From Macquaria australasica (taxonomy: Eukaryota > Chordata > Actinopteri > Centrarchiformes > Percichthyidae), in the NCBI GenBank assembly GCA_005408345.1, contig SEMN01000120.1, positions 62,001-126,000 on the forward strand: a DNA stretch of 64,000 bases, written 5' to 3'. The position numbers were made by a program, and so were the translations under genes. The notes under the pieces are model-generated. The model did not search any database and was not told where the DNA came from. It saw only the letters and a list, made by a program, of their open reading frames with translations. Shown in pieces: positions 37,521 through 48,960 of the stretch (position 1 is its first letter; every line of letters begins with the position of its first letter).

Positions 37521-39100
37521 CCTGTGGAAATCTAAACCTTCTATTAGAAGCTAATAAAACATGTTAATCACAGATGAAATACAGTTGCTGTCACTGTGTG
37601 TAGACACACACACATAACACAATCATCATCACCTTGAGCACTGATTTTTTTTTTCCCCTGGAGCTCATCACCATAGAAGTTGCTAATTACTGCATTATAT
37701 CTTTGTAAATGAGTGGAAATGTGTTCCTGCACACATCCTTTCACGAGTCTTTGCACATCTCTCTTTGGACTCTTTAAAAGACGGATATACCTTACTGTAG
37801 GATATTGATGTCTACATGTTTTGTAAATCCTATATAACCTTAAACCCTTTGCCTTGTTTTTGACCGTTTGTCTTGGAAGAGAATAGGTGAAAAAATATAG
37901 ATGAATGCCAGTCAATTAACACGGGAACGAGACACAGACAGACAAAGAAAAAAACAGACGGAGCAAGACATAAAATAGTGAATGAGGACTGATGATGAAG
38001 ACTGGTCAGGGAAATGTATCTGCTCACAAGCCATTCATTTCCCAATCCCCCATCCTTCACATCTGCTCAATCTTCCTCCATTACAGACCAGATGTATCCC
38101 CAGTGTGTGCAGCTCCGGTGTCATTTCCATCCGACACTTTGCTCTTAGCTCTGGTGACAGTGGAAAATGACAAAACTGGTACCACAGCAGAACTTTCTGT
38201 TCCACACACCACAGGCATAAAATTGCCTTCTTTTCACTCCTCTGGCTCTATTTCATCCAGCCGTAGCAAGGCTGTAGTATATGCGTGTTCATTCACTGAG
38301 ATCCATGCCAGACCTTGTCAGCTCTTTTCTGTGCCGTATATCCATTTGTGCAATTTATTCAGAATGTATAAGAGACATGGGCATAATGAGGGTGTAATAG
38401 TTTGCATGAAAAAATGTACATAAATCAACTTGTCTTTGTCTGATTGACATCCAATGCAAGTTGTGTTTTTTTCTTTGAATCAAAAGGATCTGTGGCAGAG
38501 AGGGATTAGAAATCATTCCCTGACTTTCCTTAAAATGTCTCTAATCCCACTTAATTCTGTACTGGCTCCTGCGCTGAGGCTGCTATCCCTGTGTTGTTTA
38601 CTTAGGTCTAGTTTATTCAGATATAGAACCTGCCATCCCATCACGCCCACACAAATAAACCCAGAAACCACCTTCAGAAATACTTTCTCCTGCTATCTCC
38701 TCCATGCAAGTGCTACTATTTATGGGCTTTGTCTTTCTGGCTGGATGTGTGTGCGTGCGTGCGTGCGTGCGTATACTTGTGTGTCTGTGTACATCACTTT
38801 ATGCCTGTGTGTGTAGTGGGTCTATATATAAGTTATGTCAATGAGAGAGTATTATAACTTGGAGTGTTACCTTACTTGGAAATTTGAAATATATTCCAGC
38901 CTTTAAAAAATGAGGAGTGAGGCCATTATAGAAAACAAGTCAACATCCGCTCAGTCTTAAACCCAATTTGAAAGTAACATTATAGTCCCAATCTATTGGA
39001 TTGGGACATTGAGAAAGAAAATGAGTGCCGGACATTTGTCGTTTTATGCAGTAGAGTGTGTTCTGACAACCCTGTCTCCTAGAAATTACATTTATACATG
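37521..39100. other. Unassigned; (GTGC)n near 38749-38773; small hairpin 38985-39006
   Basis: The stretch contains a short GTGC tetranucleotide run and a perfect 8-bp stem around TCCCAATC-tattg-GATTGGGA. The 143-codon frame at 37992-38423 overlaps other frames, has no recognisable domain and has no splice context. Confidence 0.45.
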
Positions 39101-39800
39101 CTAATGTGCAACATTTTTTATCAACATAATGAGGAAATGTTTTTAATGAATGCCAAGTCGCAAAATGTTTACACAAAACATACTGTACATGCAACATATT
39201 CAGTGACAACATATTTTCCTAGAATATCCGCTCTTGCAATACAAAATCTGCTTGTAGAAACTGAGGCATGATAAAAAAAAGTCCAACAAATTAAATAACA
39301 AATACGTTGTTTACCCATGGCCTCTAGAATGACACATGAAAGCGTACCAACAAGATGATGTGTGTCTGTGCCTTTCAAAACTATTACAAATCGTTGTTGG
39401 AAAATGAATTCATTTTAGCTGAGACCTTTGTCGTCATGGTTACAATAATAAAGACATGGTTAAGGTTATGGAACAATCGTGGTGATACTTTTAAATAAAA
39501 ACCAACATAAGGTGTTGAATGACCTACCCATCCATCCCGGCCACCTCCTTCCATGAATTGGTCATGTTAACATTTAACTGAAACCATGATGATCGCATCC
39601 TAACCTTAACCAAAGTGCTTTTGTTGCCTAAACCTAACATTCGTGATCCCATTAGTCTGTCTCTGGCCCCTCGTGCCCAATCACCTTTCCATGTCATGCA
39701 GGTTAAGGACCGCAAGCTAGTTGGTTGGGGTTCAATGTGTAGTCTGGCATTTCTCTTGGCCAAGTCACAGTAAGAGTCTAAAAAACCGTGATCTAACACC
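39101..39800. repeat. R3-type dispersed repeat copy, composite
   Basis: The left part shares the 'ATCAACATAATGAGG' block with 32360. The right part carries GTCGTCATGGTTACAATAA (also at 61727), AACATTTAACTGAAACCA, and CCTTAACCAAAGTGCTTTTG (also at 41442 and 32587 in shorter form). It is probably two joined or related elements. Confidence 0.55.
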
Positions 39801-40059
39801 ATGATTTAATCGAACAAAGTTTTTTTCTCAAAAGACATCAATGTCATGTAGTCTGATCCCGGCTTAACTCATACAGTACCTTAACCAATTAAACCTCAAC
39901 AAGCTGTACTGTTTCTTTCACTCTTTCTGTGCTCTTTCAGCCAATTACACATCTCAACCTCCAGCTTATCACATATGCAGCTCTTTTGCTTTGTCACTGC
40001 GGCCCTCAAACCTCTCTTTGGGACCCTCCAGCCCTCTAAAACATAACTGATATCACTAA
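39801..40059. other. Unassigned
   Basis: Short stretch between R3 and the LINE relic; it may contain more of the LINE that is too decayed to read. Confidence 0.4.
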
Positions 40060-40905
40060 AAGAATGGTTCGGGAAACAATCTTAAAAACATCCAAATGTG
40101 CCCTGGATCAAACACCTTCCGACTTCCAATTGAATATCTCCTGTCATCCTACTGATTGCTCAAGTCATCAATCCTCCACCTCCACAAGGAAGACATTCAA
40201 ACTCTTTCTGCAGCCCTCATCTTAAGACGCCAACCCTTGACCTAGACGTTTTGTCCAACGGGATCAAAAATAGTTTCTGCCAAGCTGAAAAACACTTGTA
40301 AACTCAGAAACCCTTTTGAGAGGTTCCAGCTGACATATCCACCAAAAAATCTTTACGCTGTGTCATGAGCGACCTCCTAATGGAACATGATGGAACCATT
40401 ACTTTGTTTTCTTCTTTGATCAATCTAGTTGTCAGACTTTACTGTCACCTGACTTTTGACAGCCACATAATGCAACTCTATAAAGCCTCTTTCGACCATC
40501 TGAAGAGCATTTCAGAGCTGTGTCCCACTCTGACAGAGTCAGAGAAGCAGGCCCAGGCCTTTTATCCCCTTCAGGCGTAAAGGTTGTTATGTCTGGCAGA
40601 TGTCTCCAGAAGCTCCAGTACATCCAGATCAGTGCTGAGGAGGACATGTAAACAACACATTTCTCAGAGTCCAGCATCACTGCACCGGCTGTCTCTCTCC
40701 TCCTGGACAGAATTCAAATGTGATGTCCTGACTTTCAGTGTATACACAGAAAAACCCAAACTCCCCATGAACACCCTCAGGTCAAACAACATCCTGCTGC
40801 TCCAAGCCCCAAGGACTATAGATCCACATCACTGGGGACTCTACTTCCTGTGTAGCTGCGCTCCAACTGTGGAACAAACTACTTGAGGGTACCTGAGGGT
40901 ACCAC
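40060..40905 (+). pseudogene. L2-like LINE reverse transcriptase relic
   Basis: Fragments in shifting frames follow the order of the C-terminal two-thirds of an L2/Rex1-type ORF2. VRETILKTSKCALDQTPSDF (about 40067-40125) resembles 'LLK.SK..T.CALDP.PS'. MSDLLMEHDGTITLFSSLI (40365-40421) resembles 'V.NDLL...D.G....LI.LDLSAAFD'. LTFDSHIMQLYKASFDHLKS (about 40449-40508) matches the post-catalytic 'LSFD.HI...K..F.HLR.I' block. SLHRLSLSSWTEFKCDVLTF (about 40676-40735) matches 'SLHWLPV..RI.FK.L.L.F'. LRSNNILLLQAPRT (about 40772-40813) matches 'LRSS....L.VPRT'. The catalytic FADD-bearing segment is deleted between the second and third blocks. Stops and frameshifts are numerous. Family placement is by motif order from memory. 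Confidence 0.8.
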
Positions 40906-40991
40906 GGAGGGTGGGCTCTATTAATCCTAAAAATCTATATTTACAGAATGCCAAAAAATAAGTACATAGCCTGGGAATTTCTGTTTCTGTT

Positions 40992-41006
40992 GGGGGGGGG
41001 GGGGGG
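40992..41006 (+). repeat. G15 homopolymer
   Basis: Fifteen consecutive G residues just downstream of the LINE relic; a potential quadruplex-former and an error-prone site for assembly. Confidence 0.95.
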
Positions 41007-41009
41007 TTC

Positions 41010-41303
41010 TGGTTTTAAAATGAAGTCAAACTTTTAATTTGTCCACTACTTTGGTTTATGACCAGATACCTGCAAAACTAATTTCCATAAGCCTCAACTG
41101 TACTTTGTGTTTAGTGCTAATTAGCATATGTTTGCTAAACATGCTAAACTAAGGATGTTAAAAGGATGAACGTTATACCTGTTAAACATAAGCATGTTTA
41201 CATTGTCATTGTGAGCATTCTGGCATTAGCATTTAGCTCAAAGCACCACTGTATCTAGCCGCACAGAGCTACTAGCATGGCTGTAGATTCTTAGCCATGT
41301 TTA
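41010..41303 (+). repeat. R2 repeat, right half
   Basis: ACTACTTTGGTTTATGACC, GTGTTTAGTGCTAATTAGC, TTAGCATTTAGCTCAAAGCA and ATGGCTGTAGATTCTTAG match the second half of 22300-23100 in order. Confidence 0.8.
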
Positions 41304-41379
41304 TCGTTATGTTTAAGCACTCAATGCACTTGGTAAAAGTAAAGGAAAGATGGTCTGTATTGAAAAAGTCAAAAATTAC

Positions 41380-41675
41380 TCGAAGCACAGCATGTGCTTA
41401 CTTTATCAACATTTGACTGAAACAAAGATTTTTGCTTAACTTTAACCAAAGTGCCATGGGTGGGAACCCCGGTCTTCAGTGTCAAAGTCCTCAGCATTGT
41501 ATGCTCACCATTCACCCAAACCTCCTCCCTACAACTAGTGTGCCATACAAAAATCCACTAACTACACTAGAAAAAACTGACAGTGAACATAATCCAAGCA
41601 GCAATTATGTTTCCCCTCAAAACATAAATGTCAAAGCAAATTAGTAGTATATAAATTTAATTTCAAGGAAATAGG
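41380..41675. repeat. R3 dispersed repeat copy
   Basis: ACTTTAACCAAAGTGCC, CAGTGTCAAAGTCC, CTCACCATTCACCC, CTCCTCCCTACAAC and AGCAGCAATTATGTTTC parallel 32540-32770. Confidence 0.68.
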
Positions 41676-43209
41676 GTTGTGCAAACAGACCATAAGCCCA
41701 ATCTGTATGTCACATATTTAATGCAATACACTTCTGTACAGCTATTTTATAACTGTAGTAAAAAAATAAAAAATAAAAAGTATTGCCACCCACTGATGAT
41801 GTACATCTTGCTGTTAGTGAGCTCACCTGGAGCTATGGGGTCTTATCTGCCTCTGCTCCGATTTAAACCCACAAAAGTGAGAGTGTTGCTCTGAAGTCCC
41901 TCAGCAAAGCATGCAGTTTTGAGTTACAGCAAGGTCAGTAATGGAAACTCAGCCTTCAGGTTATATGGGACGCATTAGTTTTCTCATCAAATCAGAGACC
42001 ATGGTAATATAGTTGGTACAGGCAAACCTGGAAGGGTTGTGGTGATTGTGGGGAATCAGGGGGATGGTCGCCACGGTCAGTTAAGGTCTGAGATGATGAT
42101 GTAAGAAGCGAGAGAAAACATTATGCTTCAGGATGGAGGCTGGTATTGCTGAGTCCTTGGTGCAAAGTGGAAACTAAGAGAGGCAGGAGGATTTCTCACG
42201 GTGATGTGTTGAATGTTGTGTTTTTGTGTGAATTAGATGTTGTCCTGACTTGTGAGGATTTTCCAATTTCCTGTTAAAAGAATGATGCTGACTTGTGAAA
42301 TGTTCAGCGTGACACGTTCTATAAATCCATGACATTCTTGCAAAATTAAATTCCTCCAAAGAAAAGTCATGTCAAACAATGGTGTAGCGTAGTTCCTATC
42401 AAAGCAAGAATAATGCCGTTGGAGATAAGCTGTAACAAAAATGTGATAGTACTCACCTTGGTATTTGTCACAGCAGCATGACTAATGTTTCTGACAGGTG
42501 GCCATTTCTTACTTAATGTAAAATATCTTGTATATTACTTCTGAAAGTCTGTATCATCGCAGGCTATATTCTCCTTTAACCAACAACATTCAGCCTAATG
42601 TGGCAAAGAGACAGTCTGGGTGATCTGAAAAAGGATTCCAGAGAAAAACGACTGCAGCCTCACCAAGTGTATCAGCCAGCCAAGCGTTGATAGCCTTATC
42701 AGAACACTCCACAGAAAGCGCACAGTCAAACTTTTCACATCAGTGTGCTGCTTCTGTTGTTTTTGTGTTCAGTGGAAAGACAGAAAGAGAGAGAGAGAGT
42801 GAGCGGGAGAGACAGACAGACAGGCAGAGATAGATACTCTATAATGAGTTTCCATAAAGCACTCTCAGTGTGCTATCATTGCCGTGATTTTATGAATTCA
42901 TCATAAAAGAGTGAGTAAATGTCACAGCTGAAGGTAATAGAACGGGATGCTGCGTTCAAAATGAAAGCCAGAGGAGTAAGAGAATGAAGAGGAGGGGGAA
43001 AAAAGGAAATTGTAGGGGCTCCTGTGATGATTCGGCTGATAACAGAAGCCATGACGGGTGATGTTCACGTGTGCTGTCTTTACCCGGGGACTCAGAGAGA
43101 TAGAGGGTGTTCACTGGGAGAGAGCTGGCCATGTCTCTAAATAAAACACGACATTGATTTATGAGTGTGAGCCCGCTACGAGTGCAACAGGTCCCTACAA
43201 TCACTGGTA

Positions 43210-43212
<3 letters not shown>
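41676..43212. other. Unassigned; purine-rich tract near 42780-42830
   Basis: No gene. A GA-rich imperfect tract (GAGAGAGAGAGAGTGAGCGG) lies near 42787. Confidence 0.45.

Positions 43213-43243
<31 letters not shown>
43213..43243. repeat. (AC)15 microsatellite
   Basis: Thirty-one bases of perfect AC repeat. Confidence 0.95.
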
Positions 43244-43249
<6 letters not shown>

Positions 43250-44632
43250 AACTCACAGTGCAGTTAAACCACTGAGTACACTTTTGCACTGTACATCTCA
43301 GCAATTCCACTTTACTTCACAGCTTTGGGCACTGCTCTTTTCTTTTCTTTCTTTTTTTGTACTTTTTTAGGCATTATACATTCCACAGCTACCTTCCACT
43401 TAAACTCCAGAATGTGCTTCGGCCTGCATCGTCACAATGAAACGAACTTCAAAGCGGAGAAATTATATAATTAATGAAAACCAATCACTCTGCATTTCAG
43501 TTTGAACATGAAAGTAACTGGTCTGTTTGTGCAAAATTATTGATATGGTGGAGTTTCTGTCCCACCACGGTGACGTTTTAAACACAGAAGTGGTGAGTAA
43601 CTTCGGTGCCAGGCCAGCAGCAAATAAACACTGAGGAAGTAATACATTTTCCCTTTAAAGTAACTGTTATGAGTTGTTGATGCTGTATTAATACCACTAC
43701 CGTTATCTTGCTGTGCGGCTAGTTATTATGCCTTTGTCTCATTTATGTACTGTTTTAATGAAAACCAAGGATGACAAGTTTTTACTAGTTTTATGTTTAT
43801 TTTATGTCTGAGGCAAATGAGCAAAAACTCATCTACAGTCACAGCCATAATGCACTTCACTTTTTTAATTTAATTAAAGTTTTAGAGGAGACTGTTGCTT
43901 GCTTGCTGCAAATAGTGTCATATCCAAAAGGTCAAAAGTGTAGGCTACAACACACCAGGAAGAGGTGTCAACTTAATATAGAACTTGGCAGTTTTCAGGA
44001 ATAGACCAAAGATGCAGAAACAAGATGACAGGTGATATGTTTTAGGTAGATTTAATGGTTATTCACTTAAAGGAGTTGAGGGGCTGAAAAACTATAGATC
44101 AGCAGGCACAGAGGAGGAGGAAGGGAAACGTTGTAGGTGCTGGCTGGCTGCAGGGAAAGACTGAAGGAAACAGAAACACACTGGAGAATGTACAGTAGCC
44201 TGCAGGTGAAAGACTGAGGTGATACAGTGGGTGAGTAGAAGCGGGGAAACTGGAGACACAGCACATTACAGGATTTACAGGAAGGTTATTTTAAAAAAAA
44301 AACAAAACAAAAAAAAACATCCAGGTGATTAAGAAAGATTTTTCTTGCAAACCAAGCACAGAACGGAAACTTGATGACCTGACAAAGAAGTGAGAGGGGA
44401 CTAGCGCAGAGTTCACGTCATATCGTACGGATCGTAATTACGAGCAGCAGAGCGGGAAAAAAACGTTCACCTCAGCCTCCAAGTCATAATTCTGAGTCTG
44501 AGATCAGAAATTCCTGACACCTGCGATATCTCCCACTTGCTGTAAAGAGCTACAGAAATGTCAACAAACCAGTGACAAAATGGCTTCAAAGCCACTATCA
44601 CTGGCAGTTACATTTAAATAAATTTCACTTTT
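43244..44632. other. Unassigned
   Basis: No recognised repeat or gene; an A-rich run with one C interruption lies near 44293-44318. Confidence 0.45.
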
Positions 44633-45400
44633 TAAGGAGAAGTTTAACATTTTATAAATACATTTATTTGCTTTACCACTAAGCGCTACCACCAGCGGCC
44701 GGTTAGCTTAGTAATACCTTCCAGGAAGTCACTGGACCCGGCCAAGAAATCGTCTGGCACATAACCTCTGTAAATCCACAATTTCTCATTTTTATACTTC
44801 TGTTTTTCTACGGGTTAAACAAAGGATATAATGTGTTAATTAGTGAGCTTTAGAGCTGCTGGTAGGTGGATTTTGTTACCTTCAGCCTACCTCAGCCAGG
44901 CTAGCTGTTGTCCCCATTTCTACCTGGCGGCGCTGTATTGCCAGTCACCAAAACATGAAAATGCATTGTCACAAATTAAATTTTGAAAGCTAAAGGGCAC
45001 GGGTGATTTATGCTTGTTTTATTGCACTTTGTATTATTTTGCAGTCATTTCCGCCTTTAAGCCATCTGTTCATTTCTGTTTCAAAAAGTCTTTACATGAC
45101 TGAACCTCACAGGTTGAGGCTCCTGAATCTGACAGTGTACAAACAGATTTTGAATACTTCATGGAAGTTGGCACCACTTTGCATGACAGAGCAATGTTGG
45201 CAGCAGAGAGCTGTGGATAGGCATCATGTTCAAATGACTGATTCTGCTGTAGTCTGACTCTGAGGTTCAGTCTTTATGCTAATCTAAGCTATCCAGCTGC
45301 TGGCAGTGGCTTACCACACAGACATGAATGGTTTCCATCTTTTCATCTAACCCTCAGCAATGAGCACATTCCCAAAATGTCTAAACTATTCCTGTAACAC
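44633..45400. mobile_element. R1 MITE interrupted by a nested 329-bp element
   Basis: Left blocks (AAGGAGAAGTTTAACATTTT, GGCCGGTTAGCTTAG, GGTAGGTGGATTTTGTTACC, CAGGCTAGCTGTTG) run to about 44923. Right blocks (TCAGTCTTTATGCTAATC, CACAGACATGAATGG, CTAAACTATTCCTG) resume after about 45265. The interruption at 44924-45252 is a different element also present at 48142-48469. The nesting shows the host copy is older than the insert. Confidence 0.82.
44924..45252 (+). mobile_element. 329-bp dispersed element, copy 1 (nested)
   Basis: The element begins CTGGCGGCGCTGTATTGCCAG, which has self-complementary ends (CTGGC/GCCAG), and ends near CTGCTGTAG. It is inserted in an R1 copy. An inverted second copy lies at 48142-48469. 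By hand alignment the first ~160 bp differ at 13 positions, while 45083-45244 is identical to the other copy. An 84-codon frame (45003-45257) runs through it and reappears in copy 2, because the DNA is nearly the same. The protein has no domain I recognise. The transposon class is unknown. Confidence 0.8.
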
Positions 45401-48141
45401 CAATACAATCAATTCAGCTAATTTAATAGGAAGTTTACACTGTCAGGTTGTGTCTTGTTTCACTTGTTAATAGATCATTGCAACTGCAGAACGAAAGTAG
45501 CTCATTTAATCTGTTTGACTACAAGACTAGCAGTGGGAGTGACCATCTTGGAATACTGCTAACACTCTCATGTTGGAATAACATGAGATCTTCCTGTTCT
45601 TCCTGTTCTGCCGATCTTGTGTGAATGCAGCGTTAGGCCGAAATAAACTGGAGCAATTGGGAGCAGCTGAGGAGTAATCAGGACAATGAGAGGCAGCTGG
45701 GCAAAGTCAATCCAGGAGGATTCAGTACCTGTAATGTGATGCAGAGGACTCAGCCAAGAGAGAAATTACGGCATTTTTACTTTGTTTGACCTTCAGTCTG
45801 CTTGTAATGTGTGCATAAGTCACCCTGGAGCAGAACCAACTTGAAGAAAAGCAACTCCTGTTAAGAAGTGTTTTTAAATTAATGATGTGTGATTACTTTC
45901 TGTAATTTTTTTTTATACCCAGCAGTACTTTGAAAAGCTCACTCTGCGATCCATTAAATTAACCAAAGACCTTTTTAAATGAGGCAAATCAAAGAGCGAG
46001 CTAACAATTAATACAGCTCTGAGAATAGCATCAGCTGAGCTGACACAAAATCCTTATCCTTTTGATCGGGCACAAATAATTCCAAAATGAATGTGAGGTG
46101 TTTGAGTCCCCTGCTTAAAGTTTAAAGAAACTGCTACAACAGAAAAGAATGTACCTTAGATAGACAGATGGAAAGAAAAAAACAAAGCAGCCTGGGTTTT
46201 TAGCAGTTCTACAATCAGTGTAGACAATATGGAAAAATAACCAGAGCAGTAAGAAGGAACAAAGCAAGGTGGATCTATTCTTTTAATGTTCTGAAAGCTG
46301 AAACAATAATTGGGTTTTTATTTTTATTTATTTTATTTTGATTTTCAGCCCCCTAATTTTTTTTCATTCTTGCATCTTTCTTTTTTCCTTTTGGTATTAC
46401 CCCTTCAGTGTCTGTTTTAATGAGTTTTATCTCTCCATGCAAGGTTTATCACATTTTGTTCAAATTTAACAGCAGCTGCTTCTAAAATGGCATCCATTAA
46501 TATGTGATATTTCAAAGCCACATCCAACAAAGGCTGCTATTATCTTTTTCTCTTTTTTTAGATGGAAGAAGATGTGGGATTCACAGCAGAAAACAATGGG
46601 ACAGTCGGCTGAAAGGTCCGCACAGCTGCAGACAGACAAAGCGAGTAGATTGGAAAAAGTCACCGTCGTCACCTTTGTGCCTGAGCCCACTACTCCACTA
46701 TTCAGTTTCATTAAAGCTGGGAAATGTTGTCCTTTTCTGTTCCCTGGTCCTTAAAGAAAAATGGTGAGGATCACAGAGTGTATATTAAAGTAGTAATCAC
46801 TATCTACACAAGACAAATGAAGTAACATCAGATTTATTTATTATTTTAGGCAAAATCCCAATTTGAGAACTATAATTTTGGATGTGAAAACCTTTAAGAG
46901 AGAGTGCTTTAAGAGAGTGGTTAGTCTGTCTATGCATGCTTTCATTATATTGAATCAGATGTCAAAATCCATTGTTCTGTAGGTATACTATATCATAATA
47001 ATTCACCTGACTTCATAAGTGAAGGTAAGATATTCAAATATATATTGAAGCAGCAGAGACTCTTCAGCTCATCAAGTTTCCTGTTCTTATTTGTTTGCAC
47101 AGTTAAGACATTGTGGTAAAAGATATACAGTAATAAAACTAAATGGACACGTGCAGTAGAGGAAAGAAGCCACAAACCTAAAACAAATCTCAAATTCAAT
47201 CAACTGCAATCAAAAATCTGTATCTGTCCTTATTACGGTATCTGTAATAAAACAGAAAGTGGTTATGAATAAATGTTTTTGACTCCAATTGTTTCAGATT
47301 TCAGATTCTCCAGTTTTGCTCCTGTTCTTTCTACATTTGAGATGTGGAGTCATACAACTCAAGTACACCACAATACACACACAGTTACTTTGTCCTCCAT
47401 TTTTGAGAGAAATGACTCAGCGCCAGCACTGACTGCCTCTCGCTTTACTGCCTCAGATGAATTCCTTGCCACTGCATCTGCTAAGATCCATATTTGTCTC
47501 TTATTGACGTTTTATGTATTCATATCACCTCTATATGACAGTGTTTTAATGTACAAGTAGGCACTCACCTTCTTGCTAATGGCGCTAAAAACAACAGCAG
47601 GCTACCGAGTAACAAAGAGATCTAAACAATGAAACATTTTGCAAAGACAATCCCCTTCCATTCCCTTCAGTTTTTGGGTTAATCAATTCTTTGGCAAACA
47701 GAGCTTTATTGAGTTAAAACGCTTTATGCTTTTTTCGCGTGACTCGTGTTGAGTGTGAGAAGTGAGAAAGCCATTAACAGTGTGTTCTTCCTGTCATGTC
47801 ATGTAGTTTTGCTATGCATATTTATATTGTGGAAGCTTGCGAAAGACGTGCTTATATGAATACATAAGAGAGAAACAGAAGGGTGTTGTACGTTGTCAAA
47901 ATGTGTGCTACAGCAAGTGTGATATTTAAAGTTTCATGAGAAGGGCTGCGGCCTAAATCATATTGCTTGAATATTGGATCAGACAAGCAAAAGAAACAAC
48001 CACTATGGGAAAAACTGAACAATCATAATGTGTCAAAATCAACAAGCTCATCCTATAAACGTAATCACTTGGTTAGGGCTCTTATGGGGCACCAGTAAAC
48101 ACAATATACCACTTAGAGACTATTTCAGCAGGCTCAGTGCG
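45401..48141. other. Unassigned; conserved-non-coding texture at 45880-46080; exon-like patch at 46562-46757
   Basis: The 45880-46080 block has dense TAAATTAATGATG, CATTAAATTAACC and ACAATTAATAC sites suggestive of conserved regulatory DNA. At 46540-46561 a pyrimidine tract ends in TTTTTTTAG followed by a ~195-bp stretch open in two frames. The two open frames compete, so coding is not established. Confidence 0.4.
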
Positions 48142-48469
48142 TACAGTGGAATCAGTCATTTGAACATGATGCCTATCCACAGCTCTCTGCTGCCAACATT
48201 GCTCTGTCATGCAAAGTGGTGCCAACTTCCATGAAGTATTCAAAATCTGTTTGTACACTGTCAGATTCAGGAGCCTCAACCTGTGAGGTTCAGTCATGTA
48301 AAGACTTTTTAAAATGGAAATAAACAGAGAGCTTAAAGGTGGAAATGACTGCAAAATAATACAAAGTGCAATAAAACAAGCATAAATCACCTGTGCCCTT
48401 TAGCTTTCTAAATTTAATTTGTGAAAATGCATTTGCATATTTTGGTGACTGGCAATACAGCGGCGCCAG
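48142..48469 (-). mobile_element. 329-bp dispersed element, copy 2 (inverted)
   Basis: The reverse complement aligns end to end with 44924-45252, starting at CTGGCGCCGCTGTATTGCCAG (48449-48469). The 48149-48310 part is identical to copy 1 and the rest differs by 13 substitutions. The 102-codon frame on the minus strand (48082-48390) extends beyond the element into unrelated DNA. No clear target duplication was found. Confidence 0.8.
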
Positions 48470-48960
48470 TTAGATGAGGAGTCGAATATTCTTTTTTAAT
48501 AACCAAACAAGATCCATAATGTGTTTGAGGTGAGTGGGCACATTCAAAGTATAGCAGGTTGTGTATATAGCAGATTATATAGCAGATTTATTATGTACCT
48601 ATATGCCACCAGCACCACCTCTCACACCACCTCCTCTTTGCTCGTCTCCTTGTCGCCTGTGCACCTACTCGTATATGAACAGAGCTCTGAGGGTTCACTG
48701 AAGATCACATCTGAAAGAGAAGCCACTGGTGCATACGCTATCGGGCTGCTCCATGTGTGTGGAGATGTGGCATTTGAAAAAAGACGATCTTGCGTGTTAA
48801 AAAAAGACGAGGTTGGGGGGGGCAGTCGAGCGACAAAAGTACGCCAGCGTACCGTGCGCCAACAAAGTGCCTCCCGCCTGCCTGCTGCCTGGTGTGGGGA
48901 GGGAGATGCGACCTGTCAGAGAGTGAGGGGGCTGGCTGAATGACTTCACATCACCCTTTC
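48470..48960. other. Unassigned; GC- and CpG-richer patch at 48780-48950
   Basis: A 140-codon frame (48521-48943) crosses this patch but its translation is repetitive in S/T/R and carries no domain. The CpG-containing part could be an unrecognised young element. Confidence 0.35.

Noticed and set aside
37992..38423. 143-codon open frame as a gene
   Set aside because: It overlaps other frames, has no recognisable domain, start context or splice sites, and its composition is ordinary non-coding.
45003..45257. 84-codon frame shared with 48082-48390 as a conserved protein
   Set aside because: Both copies lie in the same dispersed element and are near-identical at DNA level, so the shared frame is expected without selection.
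48521..48943. 140-codon open frame as a gene
   Set aside because: The translation is dominated by S, T and R with no domain; the length is helped by a GC-rich patch with few stop codons.
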